A stretch of DNA of 64,000 nt from Bathymodiolus brooksi (Eukaryota; Mollusca; Bivalvia; Mytilida; Modiolidae). Position numbers and translations under genes: made by a program. Shown piece by piece: positions 15,101 to 30,000 of this stretch. The notes below the pieces were generated by a model that saw nothing but the letters and a program-made list of their open reading frames with translations, was not told where the DNA came from and did not search any database. The DNA lies in the NCBI GenBank assembly GCA_963680875.1, contig OY804588.1:76842829-76906828 (forward strand). Reading direction: 5' to 3'. Numbering within the stretch: the first letter of the stretch is position 1; each line of letters begins with the position of its first letter.

Positions 15101-18100
15101 CAGCACATTGATTTTGTTTTTTATTTTGTTATCGATCATGGTTATTTACACCAGCACCTTGATTTTCTTTTTGTTATTATTTTGTTATCGATCATGGCGA
15201 TTTACACCAGCACCTTGATTTTGTTTTTTATTTTGTTATCGATCATGGTTATTTACACCAGCACATTGATTTATTTTTATTATCGATCATGATTATTTAC
15301 CACCAGGACCTTGATTTTGATTTTGTTTTTATTTTGTTATCGATCATGGTTATTTACCCCAGCACCTTGATTTTGATTTTGTTTTTATTTTGTTTTCGAT
15401 CATGGCTATTTACACCAGCACCTTGATTTTCCTTTTGTTGTTATTTTGTTATCGATCATGATTATTTACACCAGCACCTTGATTTTATTTTTTATTTTGT
15501 TATCGGTCATGGTTATTTATACCTGTAATTTTTGTTTATATTTTGTTATCCGATCATGATTATTTACACCAGCACCTTGATTAACTTTTTGTTGTTATGT
15601 TGTTATCGATCATGGCGATTTACACCAGCATCTTGATTTTGTTTTTTATTTTGTTATCGATCATGGTTATTTACACCAGCACCTTGATTTTCTTTTTGTT
15701 GTTATTTTGTTATCGGTCATGGCGATTTACACCAGCACCTTGATTTTATTTTTGTTGTTATTTTGTTATCGATGATGATTATTTACACCAGCACCTTGAT
15801 TTTCTTTTTGTTTATATTGTGTTATCGATCATGGCGATTTACACCAGCACCTTGATTTGTTTTGGTTTTGTTATCGATCATGGTTATTTACGCCAGTGCC
15901 TTGATTTCGTTTTTGTTGTTATTTTGTTATCGATCATGATTATTTACACCAGCACATTGATTTTCTGTTGTTATCGATCGTGGGTATTTACATCAGCACC
16001 TTGATTTCCCTTTTGTTGTTATTTTCTTATCGATCATGATTATTTACACCAGCACCTTGATTTTGTTTTTATTTTGTTATCGATCATGGTTATTTACACC
16101 AGCACCTTGATTTCCCTTTTGTTGTTATTTTCTTATCGATCATGGTTATTTACACCAGCACCTTGATTTTCTTTTTGTTGTTATTTTGTTATCGATCATG
16201 GCGATTTACACCAGCACCTTAATTTTGTTTTTTAATTTGTTATCGATCATGGTTATTTACGCCAGCACCTTGATTTCGTTTTTTTTGTTATTTTGCTATC
16301 GATCATGGTTATTTACACCAGCACATTAATTTTCTGTTTGTTATTTTGTTATCGATCATGAATAATTACATCAGCACCTTGAATTTCTTTTTGTTATGTT
16401 GTTATGGATCATGGGTATTTACACCAGCACATTGATTTTCTTTTTGTTGATATTCTGTTATCGATTGTGGTTATTTACCCCAGCACCTTGATTTTGTTTT
16501 TATTTTGTTATCGATCATGGCTATTTACACCAGCACCTTGATGTTGATTTTGTTTTTATTTTGTTATCGATCATGGTTATTTACCCCCAGGACCTTGATT
16601 TTGATTTTTTTTTATTTTGTTATCGATTATGGCTATTTACACCAGCACCTTGATTTTCCTGTTGTTGTTATTTTGTTATCGATCATGATTATTTACACCA
16701 GCACCTAGATTTTGATTTTGTTTTTATTTTGTTATCGATCATGGTTATTTAGCCCCAGGACCTTGATTTTCCTTTTGTTGTTATTTTGTTATCGATCATG
16801 GCTATTTACACCAGCATCTTGAGTTTCCTTTTGTTGTTATTTTGTTATCGATCATGATTATTTACACCAGCACCTAGATTTTCTTTTAGTTTTAATTTTG
16901 TTATCGATCATGACTATTTACTAATGGGTCACACTTTGGTTTTGTATGTTGTCGTTGGGAGTATAAATAGTATTATTTTGTTTTATCTATTTATTTTTAA
17001 ATTGTGTATTTAAAGATGCCAAACCACTAATTTAATTCACCAATCAGAGCTTAGAATATATACAAAAGTAGTCCTTTTTAAAGAAAAAAGTTCCTTTCAC
17101 TTTGTTGTATTGTGGATAATACTGAATGGAATGGAAAAATTAAAATTGATAAGTAAAGTTAAATATATAAGGATTATTTTGAGACCAAATTTGGTTGAAT
17201 TTAGTTGTATTTGAATCCTTTATGGATGTCTTGATGCATGACCTATAAAATTTTCTTTTTGTTGTTATTTTGTTATCGATCATGGCGATTTACACCAGCA
17301 CCTTGATTTTGTTTTTTATTTTGTTATCGATCATGGTTATTTACACCAGCACCTTGATTTTCTTTTTGTTGTTATTTTGTTATCGATCATGATTATTTAC
17401 ACCAGCACCTTGATTTTCTTGTTGTTGTTATTTTGTTATCGATCATGATTATTTACACCAGCACCTTGATTTTCTTTTTGTTGTTATTTTGTTATCGATC
17501 ATGATTATTTACACCAGCACCTTGATTTTCTTTTTGTTGTTATTTTATTATCGATCATGATTATTTACACCAGCACCTTGATTTTCTTTTTGTTATTATT
17601 TTGTTATCGATCATGATTATTTACACCAGCACCTTGATGTTGATTTTGTTTTTATTTTGTTATCGATCATGGTTATTTACCCCCAGGACCTTGATTTTGA
17701 TTTTTTTTTATTTTGTTATCGATTATGGCTATTTACACCAGCACCTTGATTTTCCTGTTGTTGTTATTTTGTTATCGATCATGATTATTTACACCAGCAC
17801 CTAGATTTTGATTTTGTTTTTATTTTGTTATCGATCATGGTTATTTACCCCCAGGACCTTGATTTTCCTTTTGTTGTTATTTTGTTATCGATCATGGCTA
17901 TTTACACCAGCATCTTGAGTTTCCTTTTGTTGTTATTTTGTTATCGATCATGATTATTTACACCAGCACCTAGATTTTCTTTTAGTTTTAATTTTGTTAT
18001 CGATCATGACTATTTACTAATGGGTCACACTTTGGTTTTGTATGTTGTCGTTGGGAGTATAAATAGTATTATTTTGTTTTATCTATTTATTTTTAAATTG

Positions 18101-21000
18101 TGTATTTAAAGATGCCAAACCACTAATTTAATTCACCAATCAGAGCTTAGAATATATACAAAAGTAGTCCTTTTTAAAGAAAAAAGTTCCTTTCACTTTG
18201 TTGTATTGTGGATAATACTGAATGGAATGGAAAAATTAAAATTGATAAGTAAAGTTAAATATATAAGGATTATTTTGAGACCAAATTTGGTTGAATTTAG
18301 TTGTATTTGAATCCTTTATGGATGTCTTGATGCATGACCTATACAATTTTCTTTTTGTTGTTATTTTGTTATCGATCATGGCGATTTACACCAGCACCTT
18401 GATTTTGTTTTTTATTTTGTTATCGATCATGGTTATTTACACCAGCACCTTGATTTTCTTTTTGTTGTTATTTTGTCATCGATCATGATTATTTACACCA
18501 GCACCTTGATTTTCTTTTTGTTGTTATTTTGTTATCGATCATGATTATTTACACCAGCACCTTGATTTTCTTTTTGTTGTTATTTTGTTATCGATCATGA
18601 TTATTTACACCAGCACCTTGATTTTCTTTTTGTTGTTATTTTATTATCGATCATGATTATTTACACCAGCACCTTGATTTTCTTTTTGTTATTATTTTGT
18701 TATCGATCATGATTATTTACACCAGCACCTTGATGTTGATTTTGTTTTTATTTTGTTATCGATCATGGTTATTTACCCCCAGGACCTTGATTTTGATTTT
18801 TTTTTATTTTGTTATCGATTATGGCTATTTACACCAGCACCTTGATTTTCCTGTTGTTGTTATTTTGTTATCGATCATGATTATTTACACCAGCACCTAG
18901 ATTTTGATTTTGTTTTTATTTTGTTATCGATCATGGTTATTTACCCCCAGGACCTTGATTTTCCTTTTGTTGTTATTTTGTTATCGATCATGGCTATTTA
19001 CACCAGCAGCTTGAGTTTCCTTTTGTTGTTATTTTGTTATCGATCATGATTATTTACACCAGCACCTAGATTTTCTTTTAGTTTTAATTTTGTTATCGAT
19101 CATGACTATTTACTAATGGGTCACACTTTGGTTTTGTATGTTGTCGTTGGGAGTATAAATAGTATTATTTTGTTTTATCTATTTATTTTTAAATTGTGTA
19201 TTTAAAGATGCCAAACCACTAATTTAATTCACCAATCAGAGCTTAGAATATATACAAAAGTAGTCCTTTTTAAAGAAAAAAGTTCCTTTCACTTTGTTGT
19301 ATTGTGGATAATACTGAATGGAATGGAAAAATTAAAATTGATAAGTAAAGTTAAATATATAAGGATTATTTTGAGACCAAATTTGGTTGAATTTAGTTGT
19401 ATTTGAATCCTTTATGGATGTCTTGATGCATGACCTATACAATTTTCTTTTTGTTGTTATTTTGTTATCGATCATGGCGATTTACACCAGCACCTTGATT
19501 TTGTTTTTTATTTTGTTATCGATCATGGTTATTTACACCAGCACCTTGATTTTCTTTTTGTTGTTATTTTGTCATCGATCATGATTATTTACACCAGCAC
19601 CTTGATTTTCTTTTTGTTGTTATTTTGTTATCGATCATGATTATTTACACCAGCACCTTGATTTTCTTTTTGTTGTTATTTTGTTATCGATCATGATTAT
19701 TTACACCAGCACCTTGATTTTCTTTTTGTTGTTATTTTATTATCGATCATGATTATTTACACCAGCACCTTGATTTTCTTTTTGTTATTATTTTGTTATC
19801 GATCATGATTATTTACACCAGCACCTTGATTTTCTTTTTGTTGTTATTTTGTTATCGATCATGATTATTGACACCAGCACCTTGATTTTCTTTTTGTTGT
19901 TATTTTGTTATCGATCATGATTATTTACACCAGCACCTTGATTTTCTTTTTGCTGTTATTTTATTATCGATCATGATTATTTACACCAGCACCTTGATTT
20001 TCTTTTTGTTATTATTTTGTTATCGATCATGGCGATTTACACCAGCACATTGATTTTGTTTTTTATTTTGTTATCGATCATGGTTATTTACACCAGCACA
20101 TTGATTTATTTTTATTATCGATCATGATTATTTACCCCCAGGACCTTGATTTTGATTTTGTTTTTATTTTGTTATCGATCATGGTTATTTACCCTAGCAC
20201 CTTGATTTTGATTTTGTTTTTATTTTGTTATCGATCATGGCTATTTACACCAGCACCTTGATTTTGATTTTGTTTTTATTTTGTTTTCGATCATGGCTAT
20301 TTACACCAGCACCTTGATTTTCCTTTTGTTGTTATTTTGTTATCGATCATGATTATTTACACCAGCACCTTGATTTTATTTTTTATTTTGTTATCGGTCA
20401 TGGTTATTTATACCTGTAATTTTTGTTTATATTTTGTTATCCGATCATGATTATTTACACCAGCACCTTGATTAACTTTTTGTTGTTATGTTGTTATCGA
20501 TCATGGCGATTTACACCAGCATCTTGATTTTGTTTTTTATTTTGTTATCGATCATGGTTATTTACACCAGCACCTTGATTTTCTTTTTGTTGTTATTTTG
20601 TTATCGGTCATGGCGATTTACACCAGCACCTTGATTTTATTTTTGTTGTTATTTTGTTATCGATGATGATTATTTACACCAGCACCTTGATTTTCTTTTT
20701 GTTTATATTGTGTTATCGATCATGGCGATTTACACCAGCACCTTGATTTGTTTTGGTTTTGTTATCGATCATGGTTATTTACGCCAGTGCCTTGATTTCG
20801 TTTTTGTTGTTATTTTGTTATCGATCATGATTATTTACACCAGCACATTGATTTTCTGTTGTTATCGATCGTGGGTATTTACATCAGCACCTTGATTTCC
20901 CTTTTGTTGTTATTTTCTTATCGATCATGATTATTTACACCAGCACCTTGATTTTGTTTTTATTTTGTTATCGATCATGGTTATTTACACCAGCACCTTG
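9171..21000. repeat. ~4.94-5.0-kb higher-order repeat, two full copies and part of a third
   Basis: Cassette triplets at 11977/13073/14170 recur at 16920/18016/19112, a shift of 4943, 4943 and 4942 bp. Private single-base variants follow the same shift: TTTAGCCCCAGG at about 11809 and 16752, and CAGCAGCTTGAG at about 14067 and 19009. The variant GATTATTGACACC appears at about 9929, 14928 and 19870, shifts of 4999 and 4942 bp; the first interval is one 56-bp monomer longer. This indicates successive tandem duplication of a ~5-kb block with later gain or loss of single monomers. Confidence 0.88.
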
Positions 21001-21009
21001 ATTTCCCTT

Positions 21010-24000
21010 TTGTTGTTATTTTCTTATCGATCATGGTTATTTACACCAGCACCTTGATTTTCTTTTTGTTGTTATTTTGTTATCGATCATGGCGATTTAC
21101 ACCAGCACCTTAATTTTGTTTTTTAATTTGTTATCGATCATGGTTATTTACGCCAGCACCTTGATTTCGTTTTTTTTGTTATTTTGCTATCGATCATGGT
21201 TATTTACACCAGCACATTAATTTTCTGTTTGTTATTTTGTTATCGATCATGAATAATTACATCAGCACCTTGAATTTCTTTTTGTTATGTTGTTATGGAT
21301 CATGGGTATTTACACCAGCACATTGATTTTCTTTTTGTTGATATTCTGTTATCGATTGTGGTTATTTACCCCAGCACCTTGATTTTGTTTTTATTTTGTT
21401 ATCGATCATGGCTATTTACACCATCACCTTGATGTTGATTTTGTTTTTATTTTGTTATCGATCATGGCTATTTACCCCAGGACCTTGATTTTGATTTTTT
21501 TTTTATTTTGTTATCGATTATGGCTATTTACACCAGCACCTTGATTTTCCTGTTGTTGTTATTTTGTTATCGATCATGATTATTTACACCAGCACCTAGA
21601 TTTTGATTTTGTTTTTATTTTGTTATCGATCATGGTTATTTACCCCCAGGACCTTGATTTTCCTTTTGTTGTTATTTTGTTATCGATCATGGCTATTTAC
21701 ACCAGCATCTTGAGTTTCCTTTTGTTGTTATTTTGTTATCGATCATGATTATTTACACCAGCACCTAGATTTTCTTTTAGTTTTAATTTTGTTATCGATC
21801 ATGACTATTTACTAATGGGTCACACTTTGGTTTTGTATGTTGTCGTTGGGAGTATAAATAGTATTATTTTGTTTTATCTATTTATTTTTAAATTGTGTAT
21901 TTAAAGATGCCAAACCACTAATTTAATTCACCAATCAGAGCTTAGAATATATACAAAAGTAGTCCTTTTTAAAGAAAAAAGTTCCTTTCACTTTGTTGTA
22001 TTGTGGATAATACTGAATGGAATGGAAAAATTAAAATTGATAAGTAAAGTTAAATATATAAGGATTATTTTGAGACCAAATTTGGTTGAATTTAGTTGTA
22101 TTTGAATCCTTTATGGATGTCTTGATGCATGACCTATAAAATTTTCTTTTTGTTGTTATTTTGTTATCGGTCATGGCGATTTACACCAGCACCTTGATTT
22201 TATTTTTGTTGTTATTTTGTTATCGATGATGATTATTTACACCAGCACCTTGATTTTCTTTTTGTTTATATTGTGTTATCGATCATGGCGATTTACACCA
22301 GCACCTTGATTTGTTTTGGTTTTGTTATCGATCATGGTTATTTACGCCAGTGCCTTGATTTCGTTTTTGTTGTTATTTTGTTATCGATCATGATTATTTA
22401 CACCAGCACATTGATTTTCTGTTGTTATCGATCGTGGGTATTTACATCAGCACCTTGATTTCCCTTTTGTTGTTATTTTGTTATCGATCATGATTATTTA
22501 CACCAGCACCTTGATTTTGTTTGTATTTTGTTATCGATCATGGTTATTTACACCAGCACCTTGATTTCCCTTTTGTTGTTATTTTCTTATCGATCATGGT
22601 TATTTACACCAGCACCTTGATTTTCTTTTTGTTGTTATTTTGTTATCGATCATGGCGATTTACACCAGCACCTTAATTTTGTTTTTTAATTTGTTATCGA
22701 TCATGGTTATTTACGCCAGCACCTTGATTTCGTTTTTTTTGTTATTTTGCTATCGATCATGGTTATTTACACCAGCACATTAATTTTCTGTTTGTTATTT
22801 TGTTATCGATCATGAATAATTACATCAGCACCTTGAATTTCTTTTTGTTATGTTGTTATGGATCATGGGTATTTACACCAGCACATTGATTTTCTTTTTG
22901 TTGATATTCTGTTATCGATTGTGGTTATTTACCCCAGCACCTTGATTTTGTTTTTATTTTGTTATCGATCATGGCTATTTACACCAGCACCTTGATGTTG
23001 ATTTTGTTTTTATTTTGTTATCGATCATGGTTATTTACTCCCAGGACCTTGATTTTGATTTTTTTTTATTTTGTTATCGATTATGGCTATTTACACCAGC
23101 ACCTTGATTTTCCTGTTGTTGTTATTTTGTTATCGATCATGATTATTTACACCAGCACCTAGATTTTGATTTTGTTTTTATTTTGTTATCGATCATGGTT
23201 ATTTACCCCCAGGACCTTGATTTTCCTTTTGTTGTTATTTTGTTATCGATCATGGCTATTTACACCAGCATCTTGAGTTTCCTTTTGTTGTTATTTTGTT
23301 ATCGATCATGATTATTTACACCAGCACCTAGATTTTCTTTTAGTTTTAATTTTGTTATCGATCATGACTATTTACTAATGGGTCACACTTTGGTTTTGTA
23401 TGTTGTCGTTGGGAGTATAAATAGTATTATTTTGTTTTATCTATTTATTTTTAAATTGTGTATTTAAAGATGCCAAACCACTAATTTAATTCACCAATCA
23501 GAGCTTAGAATATATACAAAAGTAGTCCTTTTTAAAGAAAAAAGTTCCTTTCACTTTGTTGTATTGTGGATAATACTGAATGGAATGGAAAAATTAAAAT
23601 TGATAAGTAAAGTTAAATATATAAGGATTATTTTGAGACCAAATTTGGTTGAATTTAGTTGTATTTGAATCCTTTATGGATGTCTTGATGCATGACCTAT
23701 AAAATTTGCTTTTTGTTGTTATTTTGTTATCGATCATGGCGATTTACACCAGCACCTTGATTTTGTTTTTTATTTTGTTATCGATCATGGTTATTTACAC
23801 CAGCACCTTGATTTTCTTTTTGTTGTTATTTTGTCATCGATCATGATTATTTACACCAGCACCTTGATTTTCTTTTTGTTGTTATTTTGTTATCGATCAT
23901 GATTATTTACACCAGCACCTTGATTTTCTTTTTGTTGTTATTTTGTTATCGATCATGATTATTTACACCAGCACCTTGATTTTCTTTTTGTTGTTATTTT

Positions 24001-27000
24001 ATTATCGATCATGATTATTTACACCAGCACCTTGATTTTCTTTTTGTTATTATTTTGTTATCGATCATGATTATTTACACCAGCACCTTGATTTTTTTTT
24101 TGCTGTTATTTTATTATCGATCATGATTATTTACACCAGCACCTTGATTTTCTTTTTATTATTATTTTGTTATCGATCATGGCGATTTACACCAGCACCT
24201 TGATTTTGTTTTTTATTTTGTTATCGATCATGGTTATTTACACCAGCACATTGATTTATTTTTATTATCGATCATGATTATTTACCCCCAGGACCTTGAT
24301 TTTGATTTTGTTTTTATTTTGTTATCGATCATGGTTATTTATCCCAGCACCTTGATTTTGATTTTGTTTTTATTTTGTTTTCGATCATGGCTATTTACAC
24401 CAGCACCTTGATTTTCCTTTTGTTGTTATTTTGTTATCGATCATGATTATTTACACCAGCACCTTGATTTTATTTTTTATTTTGTTATCGGTCATGGTTA
24501 TTTATACCTGTAATTTTTGTTTATATTTTGTTATCCGATCATGATTATTTACACCAGCACCTTGATTAACTTTTTGTTGTTATGTTGTTATCGATCATGG
24601 CGATTTACACCAGCATCTTGATTTTGTTTTTTATTTTGTTATCGATCATGGTTATTTACACCAGCACCTTGATTTTCTTTTTGTTGTTATTTTGTTATCG
24701 GTCATGGCGATTTACACCAGCACCTTGATTTTATTTTTGTTGTTATTTTGTTATCGTTGATGATTATTTACACCAGCACCTTGATTTTCTTTTTGTTTAT
24801 ATTGTGTTATCGATCATGGCGATTTACACCAGCACCTTGATTTGTTTTGGTTTTGTTATCGATCATGGTTATTTACGCCAGTGCCTTGATTTCGTTTTTG
24901 TTGTTATTTTGTTATCGATCATGATTATTTACACCAGCACATTGATTTTCTGTTGTTATCGATCGTGGGTATTTACATCAGCACCTTGATTTCCCTTTTG
25001 TTGTTATTTTCTTATCGATCATGATTATTTACACCAGCACCTTGATTTTGTTTTTATTTTGTTATCGATCATGGTTATTTACACCAGCACCTTGATTTCC
25101 CTTTTGTTGTTATTTTCTTATCGATCATGGTTATTTACACCAGCACCTTGATTTTCTTTTTGTTGTTATTTTGTTATCGATCATGGCGATTTACACCAGC
25201 ACCTTAATTTTGTTTTTTAATTTGTTATCGATCATGGTTATTTACGCCAGCACCTTGATTTCGTTTTTTTTGTTATTTTGCTATCGATCATGGTTACTTA
25301 CACCAGCACATTAATTTTCTGTTTGTTATTTTGTTATCGATCATGAATAATTACATCAGCACCTTGAATTTCTTTTTGCTATGTTGTTATGGATCATGGG
25401 TATTTACACCAGCACATTGATTTTCTTTTTGTTGATATTCTGTTATCGATTGTGGTTATTTACCCCAGCACCTTGATTTTGTTTTTATTTTGTTATCGAT
25501 CATGGCTATTTACACCAGCACCTTGATGTTGATTTTGTTTTTATTTTGTTATCGATCATGGTTATTTACCCCCAGGACCTTGATTTTGATTTTTTTTTAT
25601 TTTGTTATCGATTATGGCTATTTACACCAGCACCTTGACTTTTCTGTTGTTGTTATTTTGTTATCGATCATGATTATTTACACCAGCACCTAGATTTTGA
25701 TTTTGTTTTTATTTTGTTATCGATCATGGTTATTTACCCCCAGGACCTTGATTTTCCTTTTGTTGTTATTTTGTTATCGATCATGGCTATTTACACCAGC
25801 ATCTTGAGTTTCCTTTTGTTGTTATTTTGTTATCGATCATGATTATTTACACCAGCACCTAGATTTTCTTTTAGTTTTAATTTTGTTATCGATCATGACT
25901 TTTTACTAATGGGTCACACTTTGGTTTTGTATGTTGTCGTTGGGAGTATAAATAGTATTATTTTGTTTTATCTATTTATTTTTAAATTGTGTATTTAAAG
26001 ATGCCAAACCACTAATTTAATTCACCAATCAGAGCTTAGAATATATACAAAAGTAGTCCTTTTTAAAGAAAAAAGTTCCTTTCACTTTGTTGTATTGTGG
26101 ATAATACTGAATGGAATGGAAAAATTAAAATTGATAAGTAAAGTTAAATATATAAGGATTATTTTGAGACCAAATTTGGTTGAATTTAGTTGTATTTGAA
26201 TCCTTTATGGATGTCTTGATGCATGACCTATAAAATTTTCTTTTTGTTGTTATTTTGTTATCGGTCATGGCGATTTACACCAGCACCTTGATTTTATTTT
26301 TGTTGTTATTTTGTTATCGATGATGATTATTTACACCAGCACCTTGATTTTCTTTTTGTTGTTATTTTCTTATCGATCATGGTTATTTACACCAGCACCT
26401 TGATTTTCTTTTTGTTGTTATTTTGTTATCGATCATGGCGATTTACACCAGCACCTTAATTTTGTTTTTTAATTTGTTATCGATCATGGTTATTTACGCC
26501 AGCACCTTGATTTCGTTTTTTTTGTTATTTTGCTATCGATCATGGTTATTTACACCAGCACATTAATTTTCTGTTTGTTATTTTGTTATCGATCATGAAT
26601 AATTACATCAGCACCTTGAATTTCTTTTTGTTATGTTGTTATGGATCATGGGTATTTACACCAGCACATTGATTTTCTTTTTGTTGATATTCTGTTATCG
26701 ATTGTGGTTATTTACCCCAGCACCTTGATTTTGTTTTTATTTTGTTATCGATCATGGCTATTTACACCATCACCTTGATGTTGATTTTGTTTTTATTTTG
26801 TTATCGATCATGGCTATTTACCCCAGGACCTTGATTTTGATTTTTTTTTTATTTTGTTATCGATTATGGCTATTTACACCAGCACCTTGATTTTTCTGTT
26901 GTTGTTATTTTGTTATCGATCATGATTATTTACACCAGCACCTAGATTTTGATTTTGTTTTTATTTTGTTATCGATCATGGTTATTTACCCCCAGGACCT

Positions 27001-30000
27001 TGATTTTCCTTTTGTTGTTATTTTGTTATCGATCATGGCTATTTACACCAGCATCTTGAGTTTCCTTTTGTTGTTATTTTGTTATCGATCATGATTATTT
27101 ACACCAGCACCTAGATTTTCTTTTAGTTTTAATTTTGTTATCGATCATGACTATTTACTAATGGGTCACACTTTGGTTTTGTATGTTGTCGTTGGGAGTA
27201 TAAATAGTATTATTTTGTTTTATCTATTTATTTTTAAATTGTGTATTTAAAGATGCCAAACCACTAATTTAATTCACCAATCAGAGCTTAGAATATATAC
27301 AAAAGTAGTCCTTTTTAAAGAAAAAAGTTCCTTTCACTTTGTTGTATTGTGGATAATACTGAATGGAATGGAAAAATTAAAATTGATAAGTAAAGTTAAA
27401 TATATAAGGATTATTTTGAGACCAAATTTGGTTGAATTTAGTTGTATTTGAATCCTTTATGGATGTCTTGATGCATGACCTATAAAATTTTCTTTTTGTT
27501 GTTATTTTGTTATCGGTCATGGCGATTTACACCAGCACCTTGATTTTATTTTTGTTGTTATTTTGTTATCGATGATGATTATTTACACCAGCACCTTGAT
27601 TTTCTTTTTGTTTATATTGTGTTATCGATCATGGCGATTTACACCAGCACCTTGATTTGTTTTGGTTTTGTTATCGATCATGGTTATTTACGCCAGTGCC
27701 TTGATTTCGTTTTTGTTGTTATTTTGTTATCGATCATGATTATTTACACCAGCACATTGATTTTCTGTTGTTATCGATCGTGGGTATTTACATCAGCACC
27801 TTGATTTCCCTTTTGTTGTTATTTTGTTATCGATCATGATTATTTACACCAGCACCTTGATTTTGTTTGTATTTTGTTATCGATCATGGTTATTTACACC
27901 AGCACCTTGATTTCCCTTTTGTTGTTATTTTCTTATCGATCATGGTTATTTACACCAGCACCTTGATTTTCTTTTTGTTGTTATTTTGTTATCGATCATG
28001 GCGATTTACACCAGCACCTTAATTTTGTTTTTTAATTTGTTATCGATCATGGTTATTTACGCCAGCACCTTGATTTCGTTTTTTTTGTTATTTTGCTATC
28101 GATCATGGTTATTTACACCAGCACATTAATTTTCTGTTTGTTATTTTGTTATCGATCATGAATAATTACATCAGCACCTTGAATTTCTTTTTGTTATGTT
28201 GTTATGGATCATGGGTATTTACACCAGCACATTGATTTTCTTTTTGTTGATATTCTGTTATCGATTGTGGTTATTTACCCCAGCACCTTGATTTTGTTTT
28301 TATTTTGTTATCGATCATGGCTATTTACACCAGCACCTTGATGTTGATTTTGTTTTTATTTTGTTATCGATCATGGTTATTTACTCCCAGGACCTTGATT
28401 TTGATTTTTTTTTATTTTGTTATCGATTATGGCTATTTACACCAGCACCTTGATTTTCCTGTTGTTGTTATTTTGTTATCGATCATGATTATTTACACCA
28501 GCACCTAGATTTTGATTTTGTTTTTATTTTGTTATCGATCATGGTTATTTACCCCCAGGACCTTGATTTTCCTTTTGTTGTTATTTTGTTATCGATCATG
28601 GCTATTTACACCAGCATCTTGAGTTTCCTTTTGTTGTTATTTTGTTATCGATCATGATTATTTACACCAGCACCTAGATTTTCTTTTAGTTTTAATTTTG
28701 TTATCGATCATGACTATTTACTAATGGGTCACACTTTGGTTTTGTATGTTGTCGTTGGGAGTATAAATAGTATTATTTTGTTTTATCTATTTATTTTTAA
28801 ATTGTGTATTTAAAGATGCCAAACCACTAATTTAATTCACCAATCAGAGCTTAGAATATATACAAAAGTAGTCCTTTTTAAAGAAAAAAGTTCCTTTCAC
28901 TTTGTTGTATTGTGGATAATACTGAATGGAATGGAAAAATTAAAATTGATAAGTAAAGTTAAATATATAAGGATTATTTTGAGACCAAATTTGGTTGAAT
29001 TTAGTTGTATTTGAATCCTTTATGGATGTCTTGATGCATGACCTATAAAATTTGCTTTTTGTTGTTATTTTGTTATCGATCATGGCGATTTACACCAGCA
29101 CCTTGATTTTGTTTTTTATTTTGTTATCGATCATGGTTATTTACACCAGCACCTTGATTTTCTTTTTGTTGTTATTTTGTCATCGATCATGATTATTTAC
29201 ACCAGCACCTTGATTTTCTTTTTGTTGTTATTTTGTTATCGATCATGATTATTTACACCAGCACCTTGATTTTCTTTTTGTTGTTATTTTGTTATCGATC
29301 ATGATTATTTACACCAGCACCTTGATTTTCTTTTTGTTGTTATTTTATTATCGATCATGATTATTTACACCAGCACCTTGATTTTCTTTTTGTTATTATT
29401 TTGTTATCGATCATGATTATTTACACCAGCACCTTGATTTTTTTTTTGCTGTTATTTTATTATCGATCATGATTATTTACACCAGCACCTTGATTTTCTT
29501 TTTATTATTATTTTGTTATCGATCATGGCGATTTACACCAGCACCTTGATTTTGTTTTTTATTTTGTTATCGATCATGGTTATTTACACCAGCACATTGA
29601 TTTATTTTTATTATCGATCATGATTATTTACCCCCAGGACCTTGATTTTGATTTTGTTTTTATTTTGTTATCGATCATGGTTATTTATCCCAGCACCTTG
29701 ATTTTGATTTTGTTTTTATTTTGTTTTCGATCATGGCTATTTACACCAGCACCTTGATTTTCCTTTTGTTGTTATTTTGTTATCGATCATGATTATTTAC
29801 ACCAGCACCTTGATTTTATTTTTTATTTTGTTATCGGTCATGGTTATTTATACCTGTAATTTTTGTTTATATTTTGTTATCCGATCATGATTATTTACAC
29901 CAGCACCTTGATTAACTTTTTGTTGTTATGTTGTTATCGATCATGGCGATTTACACCAGCATCTTGATTTTGTTTTTTATTTTGTTATCGATCATGGTTA

